This document shows, piece by piece, positions 19,601 through 31,600 of a DNA stretch of 32,742 bases (position 1 is its first letter; each line of letters begins with the position of its first letter). The stretch is from the NCBI GenBank assembly GCA_029259935.1, contig JAJDEH010000289.1, positions 1 through 32,742 on the forward strand, given 5' to 3'. The notes below the pieces were generated by a model that saw only the letters and a program-made list of their open reading frames with translations, was not told the DNA's origin and did no database searches. Origin of the DNA: Planctomycetota bacterium (lineage in GTDB: Bacteria; Planctomycetota; Planctomycetia; Pirellulales; Pirellulaceae). Both the position numbers and the translations under genes were made by a program.

Positions 19601-22600
19601 GCCGACACGACGAACATTCGTGGCCTTGGCGTCAGCGCCTTCTCCCAGGAAGACATCTTCGCCGCCAGTGTCGCCGGCGCGGGTGGTATGATTGTGGGCG
19701 CCGCTGGGGCGATCACATGGCAGCAGATCGATTCGGACACCACGGCCTACATCGGCAGTGGTGCGAACATAAACTCCGACGGGAACAATGCGACTGCCCA
19801 TAAGAACCAGGACGTCTATGTCACGGCGCTCAATAACGTCCAGGCAGCGGCCCTTGACGGTTCGCTCAGTGGCGGCACGGTTGGGCTGGGTGCCGGCGTT
19901 GCCGTGGGTACGCTGGCCAACATTACCGAGGCCTACCTACTCGGGGATGCCGACGCACGACACGACGTGCGAGTCGCCGCGACGTCGAACCGTCAAATTC
20001 GCTCTTTGGCGGCCGCGGCGAGTGGCGGAATCGGCGGTCTGGGAATCGGCTTTTCCTTCTGGACCATCGGGGATACGGTCTCGCCGACCTACACCGTTGA
20101 TGGCCAAGCGACCGACCCGGCGTCCGGACTGGACTCCGACACGGAATCCGTCGCCAGCGATTCAACGGAAATCGACGCGGGCTTCGATAGTTCCAGTTCC
20201 GGCAATCGCGGTGATAACTCTGGCCGGATCGCCACCGAGGTCGGTAATGCCACCAGCGGTCTCGATAGCTTTACCGACTTGCTGTCATGGGGCGATACGC
20301 TGGAAAGCCGGACGACGGCCTATATCGGCGCTAGTGCAGAGATCGATGCGGGCAACGATGTCGATGTCTTGGCACGAGAAAATACTAACGTCACGCTGAT
20401 CGGCGGGGCGCTCGCCGGCGGAGTAGTGGGCATCGGCGGCGGCATCGCGATTCTCAATCATGCCTCCAAGGCCGAGGCCTATGTCGGCAAGAACGCGATC
20501 ATCGACGCCGGAGCAGACGTAACCGTCAAGGCGACCGCGGACGAAACCGCCGATATCTTTGGTGGGGCCGGCGCATTTGGTGCTGCCGCCGCAGTGACCG
20601 CACAGTACGCCGAATCCGATGTCTCCAGCGTACAAAGCGCCTCCATACGCCAAGGCGCGAAGATCCGCAGCGCCAACGATCTGCTTGTCGAAGCCGGCCA
20701 CGAGCGCGACCTCTACTCACACACCGCCGCCGCGACCGTGGGCTCGGGGGCGGCCGGATTTTCCGGCGCGATCGTCTCTAGCGGTGGTACGGTCGAAGCA
20801 ATTGTGGCCAAAGACGTTCAACTCGGCACCGCGAGCAACTCACTAGGTTCGGTCACGATTTCCGCCGAGAGTGAAACTCCGCGGGCCCGTGCCGAAGCGA
20901 CCGCCGTCGCCGCGGGCACGGCCCTTTCCGTTCAGGGTGCTGAAGCCAGCGCCATCGTCAATCCCACGGTTCAGGCGGCGACCCAAGACGGCGTACAGAT
21001 TCATACGAACGGCGATGTTGATATCCTGGCCCATGCGGAAGCGAAGGTCGAAGCCGCGGGTCTGGGTGTGACTCTCGGGGGTGGCGTCGCTGGAGGCGGC
21101 ATCGGCGCGGTGGCGGAAGTCTCGCCAAACCTGATCGCCACCGTGGGAACGAGCAATACGATCGTCGCCGGACGTAACGTCAAGGTCAACGCCAGCCAGT
21201 CGCTGATCGACGGCACACAAGCATCGGCCGACGTAACAGGTTTTGGTATTTCCGGCTCACTCTTGTTTGGCATTAACGGCGTCACTTTGAAGGCCGTGAG
21301 TCAAACGAGCGCGGAAGCCTCGGTGGGCGACAACTCAGATATCACCGCGGCCAGCGGAGCGGTGTTGGTCGTAGCCGAAATCGACAACAAAATGCTGGCG
21401 GAAGCCGATGGCGGCGCGGCCGGCGGTTTCGCCGCAGTGGGCAGTACCTTCGTGAAGACCATCGTCAGCACGGCTTCGCAAGCGGTTATCGGTAGCGGAG
21501 TGGACGTCACCGCACGTGATCTATTCCTCTTCGCGGACGGCGACGACGAAGTCGAAGCCATTGCCCGCAACAACCAATTCTCATTTGGCATTACCACCAC
21601 GGGGGATGATACCACCACTGTGGCAGAAGAATTCGCCACGAACGTTGATGTCGACGTCAATACCACGACCCGTGCTTACATTGCCGATAATTTTGACAGT
21701 CTCCAGGCGATCAGCGTTGACCGTTTAACGATTTCCGCAGATCATCGCACCGTACTCAATGGCTTCTCTGATGACGTCGCCGTCGCACTCATTGCTGGAT
21801 TAGGCGGCGCGCGGTTCGACGCGGAGGTATTATCCGTCGTCAACGCGTCCTTAGGGGACGACGTCGTCGTCACCGCGCCGGTCATCAACATCGGGGCCGT
21901 CAACACCACGGACGCACTCAACGTCAGCGCGAACAGCACCACCGGTGGTGGCATTGGCACCGTGTCCACGGTACGCAGCAACGTCGATGTGAGCCACTTC
22001 ACCGGTGCCGGCGTCGGCGACGGCGCCTTGATCAACGACGGCCACACCCTCTCCGGATCCCCCTCATCACCACATCAAATTACCATTCAGGCTACTAATG
22101 ATGGCGTTTACGGAAACAGCGCCAACGTTGGCAGCGGTGGTGTACTTGGAAACCTGCTGAATGTTAAGGCGGAAGTCAACTTAAACGACTATGACGCCGT
22201 GGTCTCGATCGGTGACGACGCCGTGCTCAACAGCGCGGGCGAAATCACTCTTGCGACCCTCTCCACTGCGATCGGCAATACCAAAGTCACCGGTCGAGCG
22301 GTGGGGATCACGGCAAACACGTCCACCCAAGCGATCGCCAAGGTCGATGCCGAAAACCGTGTCGAGATCGGCCGACGCGCCGTCGTCGCGTCGAACGATG
22401 ACATTAATCTCCTGGCGGGCCAGATCGGCGTCCTCGAAAGCGCGACGGACCCATTGCCCGAGATCAACCACTTTTCAATGATCTCGGACGCTCAGGGTTA
22501 CGCCTTTATCGAAGACCTCCAAGCAGGCGCAGCGGTCTCGGCAACCTCAAGTATCAAGCAAACCAATCAAATTGACGTCAAGAGCAGGGCGGTGCTCAAT

Positions 22601-25600
22601 GCCGCGGGTGACGCTTATCTGCTGACAGAGTCGGGCATCGTCAAGGCGGCACCATCCGCTGTTTTCAAGACGGCGGGTGCCGACGGTGATAGCGACACCA
22701 GCAAGCCCACGGTTGACACAAATACGGTGAATGTCGATGGCGAAATCAACGTCGGCCTCTTTAACCGCAGATTCCTTGAACTCGACTCAGCCGGCAACCC
22801 CACGGCCAATTCTGACGCCGACATCACGCCGGCAGCGTCCGACAATCTCTCGCTGGACGCTGCACTAGAGCAGCGGATCAATACGCTGATCGCCGAGGCC
22901 GGCTGGTTTTCCGGTACGTCCTTTGACAGCACTTATGAGGCCGAACGCGCGTTTTGGACGGCATTCATCGAAGGCTTGGGTGGAAGTATCGAATTTACTT
23001 CCAGCGGCGTGAATGTCACCAGTGTCAGTCTTCCCACCAGTGAAATTCCCGAGATCTTCGTCACCTCGGGGAACATTGTTGTCGAGGCCGATAACTTCAC
23101 CGGTAATGGCAAGTTGACCGCCCCCACCGATACGATGATCGAGATAGTCAACAACTCCCAGCGCACTCTGTTGCTGAACGGAATGGCCATACCCGACCGG
23201 CCGGGCGGAGAAGTCCGCTTCAACCGCGCGAGTGTAAGTTCGACGGACAACATCATCCTGAAAAACACATCCGCCGATCTTAAAAACCTGGTCAACCACA
23301 CCTTCTCTTTTTCGCACGATGACGGCAACACGACGGCCGATGCCACCACCGAACCGAAAATCGTTGTCACGAACGTTCCGTTTCCCTCGCACTCGCTCGA
23401 CGCCAACCTCCTGTTCCAAGGAAACGTCTCGAACCGCTCGGGTGATGTGGTTCTGGACAGTGGCGAAGGCAGCGTGCTGATCAACGCGGGCGTTACGGCG
23501 GGCAGCTTGTCCATCAACAGCGGCGGCGATTTCATTTTCAGTGATGCTGACAGTAACGGCGATGGTTTTCTCCACATCGGCGGTGACCCGTTCAACCTCT
23601 ATCAAGCCGCCGCCAATGCCAACGAAGCCGCCAGCAGCTTCGTTAATGATCCCACCAGTCCGATCTCCGGAACCACTGGCAACGCCAGCGACAGCGCGGG
23701 CTCGACCATTATCGCCGGCAACGTGTTCATCTCCGCGCAGAACCTCAACGTCAACGGCGTGATTCAGAGCGGCGTCCCGTATCACGAGATCACCGTTTCC
23801 GATCCTGACGGAACACTCGTCGCCGCGACCGCCGCCCTGACCACGGCCTTCAACGCCGGTTCCGGCCCACAACTGACCACACTGGATGCGAAGTATCTTT
23901 CATCCAGCACGGGGAACGCAGCGAATGACTTGTTCGCCAACCAGTCTGACAATGTGGCCCTTCAATGGGACGCCCAAGCGCAGCGGCTGGTCTTGCAAGG
24001 CCGAATCGAGGTCAAGGGCGGATTCATGCAACTGGTTGGCGACCGCCTGCTCAACACATCCGGAGGTGAACTGCGCGTCCTGGATGGTTATGGCACGATC
24101 GACGTCAATAACGAAACATCGCTTGACTTTGCGATCGGCAATCTCGATGTGGGCAGTGCCGCCGATGACGCCAACGGCATCGAAGGCACCATTCTGATCA
24201 CCGAAACCAGCCGCGCGGGCGAAGCGGCCACCGAGCAAACCGCGCTGAAAACGAAAATCACGCGTATCGGCGACACCGTGACAAAACTCGACAACAAAAC
24301 CGTCGACGCAAACGGCCAGCCGACCCACGTGACGACCCAGACGGGCAGGTCATCATCGTATCAACCCTTGAACGGCTTGCGTTACACGTGGGTCAGTTCG
24401 GGCGCGGTCGGCAGTACGAAGATCTATACGCTCAATAACCGATCGTCTCGTGTGGATGACCTCGCAACGATTCGAGCCGAGGGCACGAAGGAAAGTGATG
24501 TTTCTAACGGCGTCAGCAACCTGTCCACCAGCGGTAGCACTACGACCATCGAAGTGGCTCTGTCCGGCGACGTCTACGACTACGTGTTTAACGATGACAA
24601 CTCCACCATCACTCAGGTTTATTTGCAAGTAACCAGAGTCGAAACACGGCTCTTCGGCATCCTCTTAAGTACACATTACAACCATCGATTGGAAGAATCC
24701 ACCAAGACGATCGTAACGCACCAGCACTCCGTCAAGGGTGACTATCCGATCGGCGTCGAATTCATCGGCAACGACAGGGGCCTGATTGATATCGATTCGC
24801 TAGGATCGGTTGTCATCGCCGGCAACATTGCGGCCCGAGGCGGCATGGTCGCCATCGATGCCGCCACGATCGACTCGATCGACGCCAATGGCACGATCGT
24901 CGCCAATCAATTCGACTTAAATGCACCGGCGGGAATCGGGACGAATTTCCCGCTCGATCTGGAAACGACCAATGCCGATGCCAACGCGGGCGTCCAAGCA
25001 GAGGCCGCCGGTCCAATCATCCTGACCTCCCAAGAGGGCGACCTGACGCTCTCCGGCGTCGTGGCCGCGGACGGCAGCCCGGTCACGATCAGCGCTGTTG
25101 GCAGCATCCTCGGCAACAGCAAGCCGGACACCGCCGCGCACGTCACGGCCGACAGCATCACGCTCGATTCAATATCGAACATCGGGTCGGGCACCCAGTC
25201 CGTGAATGTCAACACCGGAACCGATTCGGCCGACAAATTGACAGTCACCGCCGAAGGCGACGTCGCCCTCCGTGAAACGGACGGCGATCTACGGCTCAAC
25301 CGAGTCGAAGGGCGTGACATTTCGATTGATGTGCCCCGTGGCAGCCTGCTCGATGGCAGCCGGGACATCGAATCGTCGCGTGACGCAGCCACGGTTTCCG
25401 AGTTGCTGACGCTTTGGAATGACCTGGGACTGATTGGTACCGGTGCCGACGCGCGCAAGACGCTGATCCTCAGCGACACGGTCGCCCTGCGTAATTTTGA
25501 GTACGCGGAATATTGGAAACTGCGAAACTCGCTGGCCGATCCAACCGATCCCGGTTCGTTTGATTTCCAATTCACCGCGGCACAGATCGCCCAGTATCAG

Positions 25601-28600
25601 AACCTCGGCTTCAGTGCAGCGCAGATCGAAGCACAGCGGCAGTCGGCAAATCAACGCTTCTTCGAATTGAATGACGTCTACGGTCCTGGCGGCAGCTACC
25701 TCAGCAATAACGATCCGAGTTACGATCCCAACACGTTCGATCCGTCTTTCAGCTTCCAACTCACGCAGCAGGAAATCGATTCCCTCACGAGGAACGTCTC
25801 CTTCACGGCGGACCAGCTTCTGTGGAGCCTTTCAACCGCCGTGGTCGATCGTGCCAGCGGCACGACGGCGTTTGACGAGGACGCGAACATCATTGGCGAA
25901 AGCGTCACGATCACGGTTCGAGATACGTTCGGCAACGCGAATGCCGGCGTGCAGACCATCAGCGTGCCTGGCGGCATCATCGGCGACGTTGCCGACGACG
26001 CCAACAACACCACCAAGATCGCTTTGATTTCCGCTGAATTTGACGACCTTGAATTCTTCTTCGACAACGGTTCGACCATCGTTCCCTGGGCGGATGTGGA
26101 CGATGGCGACGGCATCGTTGAAAGCGGCGAGTTCAACCTCATCGAACTGACCCAGCGAGAAGATGTCGATATTGAATCCGGCGATGCGGCCATGCGGCCG
26201 ACCATCAACATCTCGGCCGGTCTGGGTGTGTTCCTGGGCTCTGAAACCGATATCAACCTCGGCCAGGTGACGGCGGAAAGTGTGGCGGGACAGCGCGCGG
26301 ACGTCCGTGTCAAGGTCGACGGCGGAATCTTTGACGGCGCTGCAATCGGGGCCACCAATATCACCGGCGAAGATTTGGTCATCGAAGCCTCGGGGACGAA
26401 CATCGGTACGACGGGCAAGCCGATTGGCATCGACTTGAGCGGTAACCTGACCGTTCGCAGCGACGGCGATGCGAACATCGAGTCGACGGTGAGTCAGGAA
26501 GTTTTAATTCCGAGCGCTGCGGTCACGATGACGCTTGACGGCGGAGGTAACTTCATTTTCCCAAGCCAACTCGGAGCAGCCCCCGGGATCCATGTTCGAG
26601 GCGGCGGTCCCACGGGCAACTATCTGCGATTGCTGCATGACGGAGTGAATGGAAATTGGAACCATGTCGCCTTCAATCGAGTTTTCGAGGGAGCAGCCAA
26701 TGTCATCACGGCGGACTTTGATTTCCGCGCCACGTCGATTGGTCAAGCCGCGGACGGATTTTCGCTGCGTTTTCTGCCCACGGCGACTTACGGCGTCACG
26801 GGGGCGGGATCGACAGTCTTTGGGGCGGAGGAACCGAATATCGCGGACGTCTTTGCTATCGGTTTTGATGTGTTCGAATCGTCCGCCAACGACGTTTCGG
26901 TCCATTGGGATGGCACCGAGATCAAGAACGTCCGTATCCCCGAGCCCGCCATCCAATTGGACGACGGCCAATTCCACCATGCTCATGTCGAGTTGACGCA
27001 CGTCGCCGGCGGCGCGAACGTAACCGTCACGCTGATCCCTGACATTCACGGCACACCTGGGACTCCCGTCAACTGGATCGACCAACTCTTTATTCCTGGT
27101 TTGAACCCCTACGAATCGAGAGTAGAGTTTGCCGGACGCACGGGCGGCGTGGACATGTCGCTCGATCTCGACAACATCAACGTCGAATACGGCAGCCTGG
27201 CAGTTCAGCCCCTGCGGCTTGTGTCTGCCTTCGTCGCCGACGACTTCAATTTGACTTCGCCCGGCGCCATTCTTGATGCCAACGACGTCGTTGACGCCGT
27301 GGGCAACCAGCTTGTGCCGATCTTGAATGTGGTCGCCGGCAATATCGCGTTCAACGCTGACACGGTCGGCACCACCAACAATCCCATTGAAGTAGAAACC
27401 AGCGGCAGCCTTAGCGGTCTTGTCACCTCCGAGTTGAACGTGACTTCGGATAGCAGCTTGCTCGTCAACGGCCTCCGCTCGAATCGTCCCGCCACGTACA
27501 ACGTGACAACGACGGACGATCTGTTGCTCGGCCGCATTCAGGCCTTTGAGGGGACGGTCAATCTCGAGTCGCTCACCGGTTCCATCCTCGACAACAGCCC
27601 TGGTGGGACCAATCTGCTCGTGGACACGGCCAACCTCCACGTCACGGGACCGAACGAGACCATCGGCACTCCGGCCAATCCCATCGAGATTCTTCCAGAC
27701 ACCGCGACCCATGTCACGGGCCCTGTCGCCGACCCAAGTCAGTTCTCCTACTTCGCGGTCGCTGCCTTGTCGGTCGGATTCTTTGAACCTGGTCCCTCAC
27801 TAATCGGAGGCCGCTCGTCGCTGCACGATTTCAACGGCGATGACCTGCTTGATATTTTTGCAATCGATCATGAAGCCGTGCTGATCAACAACGGAGATCT
27901 CACGTTCACGCCGCTGGATTTCGAGTTCGCCGCAAGCCCGGACCAGGCCGCGGACGGCATTCTGGCCGGAGACTTTAACAACGATGGATTCGCCGACATC
28001 TTTAGATTCGCCGAAATCGGTAGAGCCGAAGTCTATCTCAATCGCGCGGATGGCACGGGGAATGTTGACCTCGAACAAGTATTCGATCCAGGGATCAATA
28101 TTCCAGCGGGCGTCGAGGCGGGAATCGCCCCACAAGCTTCCGACATTGACGGCGACGGCTTTTTGGATCTGATGGTGGTGAATCCAGGTGCGGGTCAGTT
28201 CAAGGTATACCGAAACAATCAGGATGGCTCGTTCAGCGACTTTCGCACCATCCCGATCCCAAGCTGGGCTGGCAGCAGTATCGAGTTCAAACTGGCCGAT
28301 CTCACAGGCGATGCCTCAGCCGATCTATTGATCCATTACAAATTTGGTACACAACGTAACGCCGCCATCCTGACCAACAACGGCGACGGCACTTTCGATC
28401 CAGACCGCAGCGTGATCATAATTGACCGAAGCGTGGCTGGCGACGACAACGAAATCTTTAATTCTTGGATCGGCGTGACCGACATCGCCGTCGGAGATGT
28501 CGATCAGGATGGCGACAATGACGTCCTCTTTACTACCGGCGTCAGCGGTAATTTCGGCAATCTACTCATGCTCAACGAAGGCATTGGGCTCGTCCCGAAC

Positions 28601-31600
28601 GGCGATCTCGAAACGGATAACGCCGACGATCCCCGGGGTGACACACGGTTGCGTTTTAAGCTGACATGGGCAACACCCCAGGCGCACAACGCCTACCCCG
28701 CCGGGCAAAATAGCAGTTCGGCCGCCCTGGAGGACCTTGACTTTGACGGCGATCTGGATCTGATCCTGGCCGGAGATGAAGTCATGTTGAACGACGGTAC
28801 GGGCCACATGACTCGGACTGGCCAGGCCCTGGGCGGCAAGCTGGCTTTTGGTGGCCGCATCGGCGTTGGCGATCTGGATGGTGATTTCGATCTCGATGTC
28901 CTGTTTGGCAACCAGATTTGGGTCCAGACCACGACGCCGCAAATCGTGACTGGCCCGATTTTCAGTTTCTTCGAGAACCGGCCTGCTGGCTATGAACTAT
29001 CCGACGTCGATGCCAAGCTGTTCCTGCCCGGCGACTCAGTCAGCTATGCGCTCACGCAAGTCATTGGAAGTCGCAAAGAAACGGCGATGCAGGGGGCGAA
29101 GAAAATCACCATTTATACCGGTCACACGGATATCACCTCCGAGCATAATTTCGCCATCGATGCGACCACCGGCGTGACTAGCGTCGTCAATCCAGCCGGG
29201 ACTGACTACGAGAGATTTCAGCGCCTAGAATTCGTTGTGACGATTACTAACACCGGCGGCGCCACCGACACCGAGACGTTCACCGCCGATATCCGGAACA
29301 TCAACATCGACGTACTGCCGAATCACCGTGCTGGCTTCAATGACGATCTGGTGAACTTCTCCATCGACGAAAACTCGCCGACCGGAACCACACTCGACGT
29401 CTCTTCACTGGCGTTTGATGACAGCGTAATTGCCTCGTCTGCGGATCGATTCACCGCTTTCGAAATCACCGGAGGCAGCGATCGGGCCGATGAGTTTGTC
29501 ATCGACGACGCGGGCATTCTCACCTTTATCGGTTCCGATCTGTCCTTTGAAGATTTCCCCACCGGCGCGGAGTACATCGACCTGCGGATCCAGGCCTTCG
29601 ACTCGGAAAACGAAACCAAAGGACCTGGCACGGTTCGCATCCACATCAACGATCTCTACGAAGGCCCCGGCATCAACGATGATCTAGTGAATTTTAGTTT
29701 CACGGAGACCACGTCGAGCGGTGCCACGCTAGACGTTTCCTCACTCGTCTTCGGCGGAGTTCCGTCCAATCCGATCAGCAATATCACGTACGAAATTTTG
29801 GGTGGCAGCAATCGCTCCGATGAATTCACCATCGACAACCGAGGCGTTATCACGTTTGTCGGCTCCGATCTTATCTACGAAGATTTTCCCGACGACCAAA
29901 AGTTCGTCGATCTGAAGGTCCGAGCTTCAGACGAGGACAACCTATTCCTAAGGACGGGCAGAGTCCGTATCCACATCCACGTCAACGATCTCATCGCCGA
30001 ACCATTGACCGTGTCAACCAACGAAGACGCGGGTCTGTTAGCCGTGGACCTACGGACCGGCATCGCTGATCCGAACGGGCTGAGCGTCGAGAATCTGACG
30101 CTTGTCTCCGGCGACGCCTCGGGAATCAGCGTGGGTGGAACCACTTTGGCAATTGACACCACCGTCTACAATCATTTGGCGGTCGGCGAAAGTGAAGTGA
30201 TCGAACACAGCTACAACATCGTCGACGGCAACGGCGGCTTGCTCGCCCAAACCGCCACGATCACGATTGAAGGCCGCAACGACGGACCGGCGGTCGGTGG
30301 TGCCATCTCCGTCACCGTGACCGAAGATGCCGGCTTGCTCGCTCTGGATTTGCTGCAAGGTGCCAGCGACGTGGACGCATCCGACGTGCTTAACGTTGAC
30401 AACCTGACGCTTATCTCCGGCGACGACTCGGGACTCAGCGTGAGCGGCAACACGCTGGGGATTGACTCAACGGCCTACAACCACTTGGCAGTCGGCGAAA
30501 GCAAAGTCATCAAGTACAGCTACAACATCATCGATGGCCACGGCGGATCGGTCGCCCAAACGGCCATGATCACCATCACGGGTCTCAACGACGGACCGGC
30601 GATCGGCGGTGCCATCTCCGTCACGGTGACCGAAGATGCTGCCTCGTTCAGCGTTGACTTGCTGGAAGGTGGCAGCGACCCGGACGCCTCCGATGTGCTC
30701 AATGCGGATAATCTGGCGCTGGTCTCCGGGGACAATTCGGGAATCACCGTCAACGGCAACAACCTGACGGTTGATCCAGCGGCCTACAACCACTTGGCCG
30801 TCGGCGAGAGCGAAGTCATCAAGTACAGCTACAACATCATCGACGGCCACGGCGGCTCGGTCGCCCAAACGGCGACGATCACGATCACCGGCGTCAACGA
30901 CGGACCGGCGATCAGCACACTGGACTCCAGCAACGCCACGCCTGAGAATGCGTCGGCTAATGGTGTCATTACCATCGACGGAACATTCTCGGACGTCGAC
31001 ATGACCGACGTACATACCGTAGCGGTAAACTGGGGTGACGATTCGACGACTGAGTTCATTGCCGTCGACCAGATCGCCGATACATTTTCTGGTAGCCACG
31101 TCTATGCAAGCGGTGGAATATTTACGATCACCGTGACGGTCCGAGACGAGCATGGCGGTGTGTCCGCCAGCCGAACGACGACCGCGGTGATCACCGGGGT
31201 TGGATTAAACAACGGGGAACTGCAGATCATCGGCACCGACGGACGAGACTACGTTTTCGCTGACAAGTACTATGGCCGGATTCGCGTCTGGACAAGATTG
31301 CATGGCCAACGAGGGCGAAGTCATTACTTCGATCCCGCCGCCGTGCAGTCAATCCGCATCCTGGCCCTTGATGGCAACGACTATGTCAGCTTGAGCCGCC
31401 GCATCGACTTGCCAACATTCATCGACGGCGGCGCGGGACGCGACTTCCTCAAGGGAGGCAGCGGTGACGACGTGATCCACGGCGGTGCGGGACACGATTT
31501 CATCAAGGGCGGCAACGGCGACGATGTGATCGACGGCGGTGCGGGGCACGATTTCATCAAGGGAGGCAATGGTGACGATGTGATCGATGGCGGTACGGGC

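Noticed and set aside
26504..27712. Minus-strand open frame of 402 codons (and 22865-23872, 335 codons)
   Set aside because: Long antisense frames are expected opposite this GC-rich, Asp/Val/Gly/Ala-rich coding sequence. The translations show no domain, while the plus frame continues recognisable modules.
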